Assembly (NCBI GenBank): GCA_963764365.1
Contig: CAVXSI010000020.1
Span: forward strand, 372,001 to 436,000
Length of the DNA: 64,000 bases
Direction of reading: 5' to 3'
Origin: VRUE01 sp963764365
GTDB taxonomy: Bacteria > Actinomycetota > Thermoleophilia > Solirubrobacterales > 70-9
How positions within the stretch are numbered: the first letter of the stretch is position 1; every line of letters begins with the position of its first letter. Shown in pieces: positions 48,973 through 57,511 of the stretch. The translations under genes and the position numbers were made by a program. The notes beneath the pieces were generated by a model. That model was given only the letters and a program-made list of their open reading frames with translations, made no database searches and was not told the DNA's origin.

Positions 48973-49139
48973 CTAGTGCCGTGTCAGGCAACGTTCGCCC
49001 TCTCTGGCTTGCCCTCGCCGCGCCTGGCGGCGTCCTCGACCGCTCGACGTGGCGCTGCTACGCCTTCGGGTCTGCGTCCTTGCCAGTCACGGCGATGCCT
49101 GCGCCAGAACCGGGCAAACGTCACCCGACACGGCACTAG
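48973..49139. mobile_element. MITE-like element with 28-bp terminal inverted repeats
   Basis: 167 bases. Terminal arms CTAGTGCCGTGTC (48973-48985) and its exact complement (49127-49139), continued inward by a near match ACGTTCGCCC/GGGCAAACGT after a 5-base internal loop. Both ends are in CTAG, compatible with a TA target. No transposase frame inside. The stop codon (TAG) of the minus-strand DUF559 gene lies in the right terminal repeat, so the insertion probably set that gene's end. Confidence 0.6.
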
Positions 49140-49975
49140 CTGGGTGGTACGAGGCGTTGACGGAGGGCTGCCGCGACGGCGGTCGGTTCGGTGTCGATCT
49201 GTTGTTCGCCGATGCGGAGGACCTCGAAGCCTTGTAGGCGGAAGTGGAGGTTGCGGGAATGGTCGTCCTGGAAGGCGACCTCGCCGCGGTGGTAGAGGTA
49301 GCTGTCGGCTTCGACGATCAGGTTTTGGTTGCGCCAGAGAAAGTCGGCCTCGCGTCCGGCGATCTTCACGTTGACCTCGGGCGTGGGGATTCCGCCGCGG
49401 TGGCAGAGGGCGAGGAAGTCGTCCTCGAGGTCGCTTCTTGTGCGGACCGGCTCGATAGCCGGCCCGAGCGGAAGCCCGAGCACGCTTGCCTGGCGGGTCG
49501 CGCGCCGATGTTCCTTCTCCGAGACGGTGCCACGCAGATCGGCGATCGTCCGCGCCGGTCTGGTGACGGGGATGCCGTGCCGGCGGGTGGTTTCACCGCC
49601 GTTCAGGGTTGCGGAGCGGTGGATGCGGATTCCTCGGCGCTTGGCCTTGCCGCCAATGCGGGGCACCGAGACGTGAACTGGTCCCGAGCGCGCCCAGAGC
49701 AAACCCCAGAGAACTGCGGCGCTTCGGTGGCTGACGACAGCGCCACCACCACAGGCGAGTACGGCCCCCATCCACGCAGCCTCTCGGCTTGGTGCGGTAT
49801 GGCCGACGGCATACACGCCCCGGTGAACCCTGTGCAGTCTTCCGGCGCGCACACGGCGCGCGATTGCGCTCTTGTCCAAGCCCGCATCCTGGAGCTGCGC
49901 GTATGACACCACGCCGTGCTGCCGCGCGGCCACCCGCGCAACGGCCAGATCGCCTGTGACGACTTGTTCTCGCAT
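49136..49975 (-). CDS. AbiEi-like winged-helix / DUF559 nuclease-fold protein, second copy
   Basis: 279 residues. The N-terminal part DLAVARVAARQHGVVSYAQLQ and AGRLHRVHRGVYAVGH form an AbiEi-antitoxin-type DNA-binding domain; VVSHRSAAVLWGLL and RGIRIHRSATL follow. The C-terminal DUF559 domain shows DLEDDFLALCHRGG, the candidate catalytic READFLWRNQNLIVEADSY and FQDDHSRNLHFRLQGFEVLRI, a Vsr-like PD-(D/E)XK pattern. About half identical to the copy at 20046-21035 and free of its insertion. The start ATG is in the loop of an 18-bp hairpin, and the stop lies in a MITE-like terminal repeat. No toxin partner gene is adjacent. Confidence 0.8.
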   Translation of the reverse strand: MREQVVTGDLAVARVAARQHGVVSYAQLQDAGLDKSAIARRVRAGRLHRVHRGVYAVGHTAPSREAAWMGAVLACGGGAVVSHRSAAVLWGLLWARSGPVHVSVPRIGGKAKRRGIRIHRSATLNGGETTRRHGIPVTRPARTIADLRGTVSEKEHRRATRQASVLGLPLGPAIEPVRTRSDLEDDFLALCHRGGIPTPEVNVKIAGREADFLWRNQNLIVEADSYLYHRGEVAFQDDHSRNLHFRLQGFEVLRIGEQQIDTEPTAVAAALRQRLVPPS

Positions 49976-49995
49976 ATCGAGAACAAGTCGTCAGG
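49953..49995 (-). repeat. Hairpin with a start codon in its loop (family B, copy 2)
   Basis: 18-bp stem with a 2-base bulge (49953-49972 with 49978-49995). The minus-strand tip is ATATG, whose ATG starts the DUF559 gene at 49975. Codons 2-8 pair with the leader. The stem sequence is different from copy 1 but shares TATGCGAnAACAA at the tip. Confidence 0.85.
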
Positions 49996-50094
49996 CCCCT
50001 CGGACTCTCCCCCCCGGATCGGGCTGAACGGGCGGACTTTGCGGGTTGAGCGGGAAATCGGCAACCGCTGCGGCATGGAGCGTGAAGGAGAAGT

Positions 50095-50277
50095 CGGGGC
50101 GTCCCTCCCGCGTAGCGGCGCCTTGGTTTTCGCGCGATCCACTCGGCGAGAGCCGCCCCGCCTCCGGCGAAAACCCCAGCTACCGGGAGGGACGCCCCGC
50201 CTCCGGCGAAAACCCCAGCTACCGGGAGGGACGCCCCGACCCCGGCGAAAACCCCAGCGAGCGGGAGAGGCACCCCG
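50095..50277. repeat. Double hairpin plus three 39-bp tandem repeats (family F)
   Basis: CGGGAGGGACGCCCCG occurs at 50184, 50223 and (variant) 50262, with a period of 39 bases; CCGGCGAAAACCCCAGC is in each unit. The reverse complement of the 16-mer at 50095-50110 gives an outer stem with the first copy. An inner GGTTTTCGC/GCGAAAACC stem lies at 50125-50133 and 50167-50175. It follows the stop of the minus-strand coiled-coil gene. Confidence 0.85.
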
Positions 50278-50311
50278 ACCCCTCCCGCCGGCTGGGGTCA
50301 GACCGGGTTGC

Positions 50312-50791
50312 CTACCCTCCGGCCGATTGGCCGCCGCTTTCGTCTACGCGGCCGGTCAGCTTCGTCACCCGCTTGTTGAGAGCGGTGACGCGTGAGTTGA
50401 CGGTGTCGACCTGGTTCTGCAGGGAGCCGACCTGCTTGGTCAGGGTGGCGGTCTGTTCGGCCGTCTTGTCGAGCGACGCGGTTTCCTTTTCCAGCTTGTG
50501 GACGCGGTTCGAGAGGTTGTCGAGGGAGCTGCGGGATTCGTCGATCGCCCGCTTCGCCTTGCCCTTCAGTTCCGTCTGTTCGCCGGTCAGGCTGGCCTCG
50601 GCGATGCCGAGCCGGTCGACCAGGGCGGAGAGCTCGGTCGAGACTTCGTCCAGCGACTGCTGGCTCGCCGCGTCGTCGGCGCTGCTCTTGGCGTTGAAGG
50701 CGACGATCAGCGCGACCACGCCCAGCGCCAGGCCGAGCGCGGCGAGGGCGATCAGGACCCAGGATTGACGGTTTTCTCTCTCCACTTTCAT
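50312..50791 (-). CDS. Membrane-anchored coiled-coil protein
   Basis: 159 residues. A short basic start (MKVERENRQS) and one helix (WVLIALAALGLALGVVALIV, about 12-31) anchor a long heptad-repeat region: LDEVSTELSALVDRLGIAEASL, SRSSLDNLSNRVHKLEKETA, TLTKQVGSLQNQVDTVNSRV, ALNKRVTKLTGRV. The tail is Gly/Ser-rich. Such proteins often oligomerise at the membrane; no family or function recognised. Divergent from the APC permease at 50897, with about 105 bases between. Confidence 0.75.
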   Translation of the reverse strand: MKVERENRQSWVLIALAALGLALGVVALIVAFNAKSSADDAASQQSLDEVSTELSALVDRLGIAEASLTGEQTELKGKAKRAIDESRSSLDNLSNRVHKLEKETASLDKTAEQTATLTKQVGSLQNQVDTVNSRVTALNKRVTKLTGRVDESGGQSAGG

Positions 50792-50896
50792 CCTTCCGCG
50801 ATGGTTGGGAGCTCGGACGAGCTCGCTGTACGGCGCGATCCTCTCACCCGGGGCGGCGCGTATATTCGGGACCGGATGTCCCCTCGCAACCTCTAG

Positions 50897-52795
50897 ATGG
50901 CCCAGCGCATCCCCAGAGACGAATCGCTGAGTCGCGTCCACGGAGTCGGGGCGCTGTTCTCCGCCGCCTACGGCAACGTCGGCTCCTCGATCTACTACGC
51001 GCTCGGCGTCACCGCCGCCTTCGCCCTCGGGCTGACCCCGGTCGCCTTCGCGATCACCGGGGTGATCTTCATGTTCACCGCCGCCACCTACGCCGAGGCG
51101 ACGGTGATGTACCCGGAGGCGGGCGGCTCCTCGAGCTTCGCCCGCCACGCCTTCAACGAGCTGGTCAGCTTCGTCGCCGCCTGGGGCCAGATGCTCAACT
51201 ACGTGATCACGGTCGCGATCTCGGCCTACTTCGTGCCGCACTACCTGGCCGTCTTCTGGCGGCCGCTGCATCACGGCCCGGGAGACATCGTCCTCGGCGC
51301 GGCGTTGATCGCCGGCCTCGCCGTGCTCAACATCCGCGGCTCGCAGGAGTCGGCGAAGCTCAATCTGGTGCTGGCGATCGCCGACCTCGCGACCCAGGTG
51401 GTCCTGGTCGGGATCGGGATCGTGCTGGTGCTCAGCCCCGAAGTCCTGGTCAACAACATCCACCTCGGCGTCGCCCCGAGCTGGAGCGACTTCGCGCTCG
51501 GCATCGCGGTCGGGATGATCGCCTACACCGGAATCGAGACGATCTCCAACATGGCCGAGGAGGCGAAGGACGCGGCGCGGACGATTCCCCGCAGCGTCGC
51601 CTTCACCGTGATCGCAGTGCTCGGCCTCTACCTGCTGATCCCGGTGGTGGCGCTGTCGGCGATGCCGGTCACGCTGAACGCCGCCGGCCACTACTCGACC
51701 GAACTCGGAAAGGAGTTCGCCAACGACCCGATCCTCGGAATCGTCGAGAACCTCGGCCTCGGCGCCGGCCTGACCGAAGGGCTGCGCTTCTACGTCGGCA
51801 TCCTCGCCGCGGTGATCCTGCTGATCGCCACCAACGCCGGCCTGATCGGCGTCTCCCGGCTCACCTACTCGATGGGCCAGCACCGGCAGCTGCCGGAGAT
51901 CCTGCGCCAGGTCCACCCGCGCTACCGCACCCCCTACATCGCGATCATGATCTTCGCGGCGGTGGCAATGCTCACGCTGCTGCCGGGGCAGACCGACTTC
52001 CTGGCGACGATGTACTCGTTCGGAGCGATGCTGTCGTTCACGATCGCCCACGTCTCGGTGATCCAGCTGCGCCGCATCCGCGGTGACGCCGAGCGGACCT
52101 GGAAGCCTCGCTTCAACGTCCGCGCCTTCGGCTTCGAGCTGCCGGTGACCGCGGTGCTCGGCGGCCTCGGAACCTTCTCCGCCTGGGTCGTGGTGATGGC
52201 GCTGAACCCGCGCACGCTCGTCGTCGGCATCGGCTGGATGGCCTTTGGCGTGCTCGTCTACGTCCTCTACCGGCGCAACCAGCGGCTACCGCTGACGGAG
52301 ACGGTGAAGGTCTTGCTGCCGGAGCCGCTCGGGGTCGAGGAGATCGAGTACCGCAGCGTCCTCGTCGCCTTCGAGGCCGGCGAGCCGTTCACCGAGGAGA
52401 TGGTCGCGACGGCGATCAAACTCGCCTCCAAGCGCCGCCGCGGCGTTCACATCCACTCGATGCTGACGGTGCCCACCCACCTGCCGCTGGAGGCCGAGCT
52501 GCGCGATGAGGAAGCGGAGGCGCAGGGCAAGATCGAGCAGGCGAGGTTGATCGGCGGCCAGCGGGTCACCGGCCACGTCGAGCGCGTGCGCCCGGGACAG
52601 GCCGGCTACTCGATCGCCGCCGAGGCGAGGCTGATCGAGGCGGCGGCGGTCGTCGTCGGCCTGCGCTACCGCGACGGTCGTCCGCTCTACGACAAGACCC
52701 TGCAGACGGTGCTGGGCGAGCGCCCCTGCCGCGTGATCGTCGTCTCCGAGAAGAGCGCCCACCAGATGACCGAGCTATCCCCGTCCCTCGCCTAG
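50897..52795 (+). CDS. APC-family amino-acid permease with C-terminal USP domain
   Basis: 632 residues. About 12 membrane helices of the amino acid-polyamine-organocation superfamily: GVGALFSAAYGNVGSSIYYALG (unwound helix 1), AEATVMYPEAGGSSSFARHAFNELVSF, GMIAYTGIETISNMAEEAKD. From about residue 480 a soluble universal-stress-protein-like domain begins (YRSVLVAFEAGEPFTEEMVATAIKLA, ending RPCRVIVVSE). It may sense nucleotide or energy state. ATG 50897. A close relative follows after a small membrane gene. Substrate unknown. Confidence 0.88.
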   Translation: MAQRIPRDESLSRVHGVGALFSAAYGNVGSSIYYALGVTAAFALGLTPVAFAITGVIFMFTAATYAEATVMYPEAGGSSSFARHAFNELVSFVAAWGQMLNYVITVAISAYFVPHYLAVFWRPLHHGPGDIVLGAALIAGLAVLNIRGSQESAKLNLVLAIADLATQVVLVGIGIVLVLSPEVLVNNIHLGVAPSWSDFALGIAVGMIAYTGIETISNMAEEAKDAARTIPRSVAFTVIAVLGLYLLIPVVALSAMPVTLNAAGHYSTELGKEFANDPILGIVENLGLGAGLTEGLRFYVGILAAVILLIATNAGLIGVSRLTYSMGQHRQLPEILRQVHPRYRTPYIAIMIFAAVAMLTLLPGQTDFLATMYSFGAMLSFTIAHVSVIQLRRIRGDAERTWKPRFNVRAFGFELPVTAVLGGLGTFSAWVVVMALNPRTLVVGIGWMAFGVLVYVLYRRNQRLPLTETVKVLLPEPLGVEEIEYRSVLVAFEAGEPFTEEMVATAIKLASKRRRGVHIHSMLTVPTHLPLEAELRDEEAEAQGKIEQARLIGGQRVTGHVERVRPGQAGYSIAAEARLIEAAAVVVGLRYRDGRPLYDKTLQTVLGERPCRVIVVSEKSAHQMTELSPSLA

Positions 52796-52804
52796 AATCG
52801 GCTC

Positions 52805-53056
52805 GTGTACCAACGTTCCGTCCTGGCCATCGCGGCCGTCTTCCTCGCCCTCGGGCTGATCCTTCTCGCCAGCACCTTCGCCCATGGCGGCGGACCGCTC
52901 TCCGTCGGGACCCTCCTCGGCCTGGCCTTCATAGCCGTCGGTGCCGCCCGCGTCTGGATGGGCGGCCTCTTCCGCGGGAGGCGTGGGGCTGGGTTCCCCT
53001 CCCGACGAGGGAGGGGTGCCCTGCCCCGCGACAGGACCCGCGGGCAGAAGCCCTGA
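52805..53056 (+). CDS. Small two-helix membrane protein with an element-encoded tail
   Basis: 83 residues from GTG 52805. Helices at about 6-26 (VLAIAAVFLALGLILLASTFA) and 33-52 (VGTLLGLAFIAVGAARVWMG). The Arg/Gly-rich end (FRGRRGAGFPSRRGRGALP...) is encoded by the palindromic element at 52974-53048, which is also found inside rpsA. Sits between two APC-USP permeases, overlapping the next ATG by one base. Function unknown. Confidence 0.6.
   Translation: MYQRSVLAIAAVFLALGLILLASTFAHGGGPLSVGTLLGLAFIAVGAARVWMGGLFRGRRGAGFPSRRGRGALPRDRTRGQKP
52974..53048 (+). repeat. Palindromic element (family G, copy 2)
   Basis: Outer arms CCGCGGG/CCCGCGG, middle arms GCCCC/GGGGC and an inner CCCCTCCC/GGGAGGGG stem. 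Unpaired AGGCGT and GCGACAGGA are the same as in the rpsA copy, which has different but equally complementary arms. Translated here as the tail of the small membrane protein. Confidence 0.8.
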
Positions 53057-55074
53057 TGAGCCAGCCCGAGCAGCGGTCGCGCTTGGAGCCTCTGCTGCGG
53101 CGCGGCGTCGGCGTCCCAGGCCTGTTCGTCGCCGTCTACTCGGCGGTCGGCTTCTCGATCTACTTCGCGCTCGGGGTCGTCGCCGACCGCGGTCTCGGCC
53201 TGACGCCGCTGATCTTTCTCGCCGCCGGAGTGATGTTCGTGCTGACCACGCTCAGCTACGTCGAGGGCGGCGCGATGATCCGCGAGCGCGGCGGCTCCTC
53301 GAGCTTCGCCCGCCACGCCTTCAACGAGCTGATCGCCTTCATCGCCGGCTGGGCGATCCTGATCGACTACCTGATCGTCGCCGCGCTGGCGGCGATCTCG
53401 GTCCCGCACTACCTCGAACCGGTGACCCCGGACCTGACCGAGGCCTGGCGCCAGATCGCGGTGGCGACGGTGGTCATCGTCGCCGCCTGCGGTCTCAACA
53501 TCCTCAACATCACCGGGCGCGGACGCGAGCGCACGCTCAGCGTCCTGGCGCTGGCCGACATCGCCCTGCAGCTGGTGGTGATCGGTGTCGGCCTGCTCGC
53601 GATCCTGCACCCCGAGCGGCTGACCGCGCAGGTCGACCTCTTCGCCAACCCCAGCGTCAAGGACATCGTCTACGCCTCGGTGGTGGCGATGCTCGCCTAC
53701 GCCGGGATCGAGGCCGCCTCCGACCTCGCTCCCGACATCGAGGTCCGCCCCCGCGACCTGAAGCGGATCGTCTCGCTCGGGGCGCTCACGGTCCCTCTCG
53801 TCTACGCCGGGATGGCGGCGATCGCGCTGATGGCGGTGCCGGTGGTCGCCGGTCCGCACGGGCCGGAAACGGCGCTCGGGGGCGAATACGTGCGGGCGCC
53901 GATCCTCGGCGTCGTCTCCGCCTATCACCCTTCATGGGTGGCGGAGGCGATGCGCTGGGTGGTCGCGGTGGTCGCGGCGCCGGTCCTCTTCTGGGCGACG
54001 ACGACGGCGATGCTCGGCGTCTCCCGCCACATCTACACGCTGGCGATCAACCGCCAGATCCCCAGCTGGCTCGGCAAGCTGAACAGCCGCTACGCGACCC
54101 CGCACGTGGCGATCGTCCTCTCCGGCCTGATCGCGATCGGCCTGGTGGTGCCGACCAACGTCAAGCTGCTGGCCAGCATCTACGCCTTCGGCGCCACCCT
54201 GGCGATCACGATCGCACAGTTCTCGATCCTCCGCCTTCGCTTCACCCACCCCGAGCTGCCGCGGCCCTTCCGGGTCCCCGGCAACGTCTCCTGGCGCGGC
54301 GCGCAGCTGCCGCTGCCGGCGCTGTTCGCGGGAGTGCTCAGCGCCCTCGCCTTCGCCAGCGTGCTCGCCCTCCATGCCGACGCCCGCTGGGTCGGTCTCG
54401 GCTGGATGGCCTTCGGCCTGCTGTTCTACGTCGTCTACCGCAAGGTCTTCGAGGGAACGACGCTGACCCGGCGCGTCTCGGTCAGCGAGCGAGCGCTGAC
54501 CAAGCAGATCCCGGAGATCGCCTACCGCAGCATCCTCGTGCCGGTCTTCGGCACCAAGCTCGACGACGACATCGTCGCCACCGCGGGGCGGTTGGCGGCG
54601 GCGGAGGCCGAGGCCGATGGCGACGGCGAGGCGCGGCTGGCGCTCGCCTACGTGGTCGAGGTGCCGCTCGCCGACCCGATCGACGTCGGGTTGCCGCCGG
54701 AACGGGAAGAGGCGGCGCGCGCCGCCCTGCAGCGGGCCCGCGAGGTGGCGGAAGAGTACGAGGACGTCGCGGTCAGCACCGAGACCGTGCGGGCCCGCAC
54801 GGTCGGCGCCGGGATCGTCGACGCGGCACGGCGCAACAGCGCCGAGGCGATCGTGATCGGCGGCGAGCCGCCGAGCCGGATTCGCGGCGGCGCGACCCTG
54901 GGCGGGATCGGCGCCTCGAAGCCGGCCGAGATCGGCGCCGCGACCGAGTACGTGCTGAAGAAGGCGCCCTGCCAGGTTCTGCTGACGGCGCCGCCGGAGG
55001 ACGCACCGGACCGGCGCATATCTGCGTCCTCGGTCGCTCGCGTGCAGAGCACGCCACGCTCCCTGCGTCCTTGA
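53056..55074 (+). CDS. APC-family amino-acid permease with C-terminal USP domain, second copy
   Basis: 672 residues, similar to its neighbour at 50897 in layout and motifs: FVAVYSAVGFSIYFALGVVADRG, MIRERGGSSSFARHAFNELIAF, VVAMLAYAGIEAASDLAPD. The USP-like domain starts near residue 490 (YRSILVPVFGTKLDDDIVATAGRLA) and ends with KKAPCQVLLTAPPED. The last 23 residues (APDRRISASSVARVQSTPRS...) are unlike that family and are encoded by a family H-like element. Upstream of two TrkA genes, as in mycobacteria where an APC permease precedes ceoB-ceoC. Confidence 0.88.
   Translation: MSQPEQRSRLEPLLRRGVGVPGLFVAVYSAVGFSIYFALGVVADRGLGLTPLIFLAAGVMFVLTTLSYVEGGAMIRERGGSSSFARHAFNELIAFIAGWAILIDYLIVAALAAISVPHYLEPVTPDLTEAWRQIAVATVVIVAACGLNILNITGRGRERTLSVLALADIALQLVVIGVGLLAILHPERLTAQVDLFANPSVKDIVYASVVAMLAYAGIEAASDLAPDIEVRPRDLKRIVSLGALTVPLVYAGMAAIALMAVPVVAGPHGPETALGGEYVRAPILGVVSAYHPSWVAEAMRWVVAVVAAPVLFWATTTAMLGVSRHIYTLAINRQIPSWLGKLNSRYATPHVAIVLSGLIAIGLVVPTNVKLLASIYAFGATLAITIAQFSILRLRFTHPELPRPFRVPGNVSWRGAQLPLPALFAGVLSALAFASVLALHADARWVGLGWMAFGLLFYVVYRKVFEGTTLTRRVSVSERALTKQIPEIAYRSILVPVFGTKLDDDIVATAGRLAAAEAEADGDGEARLALAYVVEVPLADPIDVGLPPEREEAARAALQRAREVAEEYEDVAVSTETVRARTVGAGIVDAARRNSAEAIVIGGEPPSRIRGGATLGGIGASKPAEIGAATEYVLKKAPCQVLLTAPPEDAPDRRISASSVARVQSTPRSLRP
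55014..55073 (-). repeat. Family H-like element encoding the permease C-terminus
   Basis: On the minus strand it contains GGGAGCGTGGCG, GCGAGCGACCGAGGACG and GCAGATATGCGCC, words shared with the junction elements but in another order. It extends the permease frame by about 20 codons to its stop. Confidence 0.45.
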
Positions 55075-55112
55075 TCTGCTTGGTCCGGTGCGCCCTCCGC
55101 ACTTTCAATATC

Positions 55113-55118
55113 TAATAT
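55113..55118 (+). promoter_or_regulatory. Possible -10 box upstream of the first TrkA gene
   Basis: TAATAT in the AT-rich CTTTCAATATCTAATATCCC stretch, seven bases before the GTG at 55126. If used, the message would be leaderless, which is common in actinobacteria. No good -35 is present. Confidence 0.35.
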
Positions 55119-55125
55119 CCCGAGC

Positions 55126-55566
55126 GTGTTCATTCTGATCGTAGGCTGCGGGAGGGTCGGTTCCTCGGTGGCCAGGACCATGCTGAGCGAGGGCCATCAG
55201 GTCTCCTGCCTGGACGAGGACCCGGAGTCCCACACCCGGCTCGAGGTCGACCTCGACCGTGGCTGGGAGGATCTCGGCGGGCGGTTCACGGTCGGCACCG
55301 CCCTCGAGACCAGCGCTCTGCTCGCCGCCGGGATCGAGCAGGCCGATGCCTTCATCGCCTCGACCAACGGCGACAACACCAACATCGTCATCTCGCAGAT
55401 CGCGCAGCGCCGCTACGAGGTGCCGACGGTGATCGCCCGCATCCTCGACCCGCTGCGCGCCGAGTGGTACCGGCAGCAGGGGCTGCACACGATCTGCCCG
55501 ACCAGGGTGGCGATCGACATGCTCGAGACCGCCGTCCGCGAGGGCGCCCAGCGAGAGGCCGCCTGA
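55126..55566 (+). CDS. TrkA N-domain K+ uptake regulator, CeoB-like
   Basis: 146 residues, a single RCK/TrkA-N Rossmann domain: VFILIVGCGRVGSSVARTML, a conserved Asp ligand for the nucleotide in CLDEDPES, then ADAFIASTNGDNTNIVISQ and VIARILDPLRAEWY. It has no TrkA-C domain. Two bases separate it from a full-length TrkA; together they would gate a potassium channel in response to NAD(H) or nucleotides. No Trk/Ktr membrane subunit is in the window. Confidence 0.87.
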   Translation: MFILIVGCGRVGSSVARTMLSEGHQVSCLDEDPESHTRLEVDLDRGWEDLGGRFTVGTALETSALLAAGIEQADAFIASTNGDNTNIVISQIAQRRYEVPTVIARILDPLRAEWYRQQGLHTICPTRVAIDMLETAVREGAQREAA

Positions 55567-55567
55567 C

Positions 55568-56248
55568 GTGTACATCATCGTCGTCGGCGCGGGGAAGGTC
55601 GGCTGGAACCTGGCCCGCGAGCTGCTCGAAAAGAACCACGAGGTGACGGTGATCGAGAGCAACCGCCGCCGCTACCTGACGGTCGAGCAGGAGCTCGAGC
55701 ACAACGTCACCTACGGCGACGCCTCCGAGCTGTGGGTGCTGGAGCGGGCCGGCGTCCAGCGCGCCGACATGGTGATCGCGGTGACCGGCGACGACGAGGA
55801 CAACATGCTGATCTGCCAGGTCGCCCGCGAGAAGTACGAGGTCGAGCGGATCATCGCCCGCGTCAACAACCCCCGCAACAAGCCGCACTTCGACCTGCTG
55901 GGGGTGAAGCCGTCGGTCTCGGCTACCGATTTGATCCTGCGCCTGCTCGAGCACGAGGTGCCCGAGTACGGCCTCGTCCACCTGCTCGACCTGCAGGAGG
56001 AGCAGCTGGAGATCATCGAGATGCTGCTCGGCAAGGACTCCGCGGTCACCGGGCGCCGGGTCGGCGACCTCTCGATGCCCGAAGGCAGCCTGCTGATCTC
56101 GGTCCTGCGCGAAGGCAAGGGCTTCGTCCCCGGTCCCGAGACCGTGCTGGAGGCGGGCGACGAGGTGCTCGCCGTGCTCGATCCGGGACGCGAGGACGAC
56201 ATAAAGGAGCTGTTCGGGCCCGCGGTGGGCGGGAACGGGACCGGCTGA
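55568..56248 (+). CDS. trkA: TrkA-family K+ uptake regulator, CeoC-like
   Basis: 226 residues with a TrkA-N domain (MYIIVVGAGKVGWNLARELLEKNHEVTVIES by family reading; Asp/Glu ligand in VIESN) and a TrkA-C domain from about residue 140 (LEIIEMLLGKDSAVTGRRVGDLSMPEGSLLISVLR). GDDEDNMLICQVAREKYEVERIIARVNNP is the dimer-side strand-helix. GTG start. The TGA overlaps closely with the next TTG start (one base apart). Confidence 0.9.
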   Translation: MYIIVVGAGKVGWNLARELLEKNHEVTVIESNRRRYLTVEQELEHNVTYGDASELWVLERAGVQRADMVIAVTGDDEDNMLICQVAREKYEVERIIARVNNPRNKPHFDLLGVKPSVSATDLILRLLEHEVPEYGLVHLLDLQEEQLEIIEMLLGKDSAVTGRRVGDLSMPEGSLLISVLREGKGFVPGPETVLEAGDEVLAVLDPGREDDIKELFGPAVGGNGTG

Positions 56249-56249
56249 G

Positions 56250-57482
56250 TTGGCGCCGCGGCAGGTCGACTTCCTGCTGATCGGCGGCGGCATGGCCTCG
56301 GCGCACTGCGCGGCGGAGTTGCGCAGGCGCGGGGCGGAGGGCTCGATCCTGCTCGTCGGCCGCGAGCCGGAGCCGCCCTACGAACGGCCGCCGCTCTCGA
56401 AGGAGTACCTGCGCGGCGAGGCGGCGCGCTCCGACGCCTTCGTCAACCCGCCCGGCTGGTACGCGGAGAACGGGGTCGAGCTGCTGAGCGGCGTCAACGC
56501 GATGTCGCTCGACCCGGTGGCGCGGACCGCGAAGCTGCAGGGCGGGGAGGAGGTCGGCTTCGGCAGGGCGCTGCTGGCCACCGGGGCGATGGTCAACATC
56601 CTCCGCGTCGAGGGGGCGGAGAACGAGGGCATCCACTACCTGCGCGCCTTCGGCAACAGCGACGCGATCCGCGCCGACGCGGAGGCGGCCGAGCGGGTGG
56701 TGCTGATCGGCGGCAGCTACATTGGCTGCGAGGTCGCCGCCTCGCTGAGCGCGCAGGGCGTCGAGTGCACGATCGTGACGATCGAGGACGTCGCCCTCTC
56801 GCGGACCTTCGGCGAGGACGCCGGGCGCTGGTTCCAGCAGCGGCTGGAAGAGCACGGGGTGACCGTCCATGGCGGCGAGGAGCTCGACGCCTTCGAGGGC
56901 GACGGCCGGGTGCGCTCGGTGCTGACCAAGAGCGGCCTGGCGATCGAGTGCGACGCGGTCGTCGTCGGCGCCGGCGTGCGCGCCGACGCGATGCTCGCCC
57001 AGCGGGCCGGGCTCGAGGTCGACGACGGGATCGTCTGCGACTCGAAGCTGCGGACCTCCGCCGAGGGCATCTACGGGGCGGGCGACTGCTGCTCCTACGA
57101 CAGCGTCGTCCACGGCCGGCGGCTGCGGGTCGAGCACTGGGACGTGGCGATGCAGCAGGGGATGCACGCGGCCCGCAACATGCTCGGCGAGGACCGCGAC
57201 TACGACGTCGTCCCCTACTTCTTCAGCGACCTCGCCGACTGGGCGAGCCTCGAGTACGTCGGCCCGGCGCGCGACTGGGACGAGCAGGTCTGGCGCGGCG
57301 ACCGCGACGGCGGCGAGTTCTCGGTCTGGTACCTGAAGGACGGCCGCGTCGCCGGCTGCCTCAGCGTCGGCCGCCCCGAAGACCTCGCCGAGGCCCGCCG
57401 CATGCTCGCTGACGGGGTCGACGTCTCGGGCGCCCGCGAGCATCTCGCCGACCCGGGCAGCGACCTGGGTGACATCGCCTGA
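56250..57482 (+). CDS. Ferredoxin/rubredoxin-reductase-like FAD oxidoreductase
   Basis: 410 residues. FAD fold DFLLIGGGMASAHCAAELRRRG, PPYERPPLSKEYLRGE, LLATGAMVN, NAD fold VVLIGGSYIGCEVAASL, and the second FAD motif EGIYGAGDCCSYDS. The C-terminal domain has VEHWDVAMQQGMHAARNMLG and PYFFSDLADWASLEYVG. This matches rhodocoxin/putidaredoxin-reductase and apoptosis-inducing-factor relatives that transfer electrons from NADH to a small iron-sulfur protein. Its partner is not in the window. Start TTG 56250, right after the TrkA gene. Confidence 0.88.
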   Translation: MAPRQVDFLLIGGGMASAHCAAELRRRGAEGSILLVGREPEPPYERPPLSKEYLRGEAARSDAFVNPPGWYAENGVELLSGVNAMSLDPVARTAKLQGGEEVGFGRALLATGAMVNILRVEGAENEGIHYLRAFGNSDAIRADAEAAERVVLIGGSYIGCEVAASLSAQGVECTIVTIEDVALSRTFGEDAGRWFQQRLEEHGVTVHGGEELDAFEGDGRVRSVLTKSGLAIECDAVVVGAGVRADAMLAQRAGLEVDDGIVCDSKLRTSAEGIYGAGDCCSYDSVVHGRRLRVEHWDVAMQQGMHAARNMLGEDRDYDVVPYFFSDLADWASLEYVGPARDWDEQVWRGDRDGGEFSVWYLKDGRVAGCLSVGRPEDLAEARRMLADGVDVSGAREHLADPGSDLGDIA

Positions 57483-57511
57483 CGCGCCGGGTATCCTCAA
57501 GACTGGTTCGT

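Noticed and set aside
50184..50277. Possible CRISPR array
   Set aside because: Only three head-to-tail 39-bp units, no spacers of changing sequence and no cas genes.
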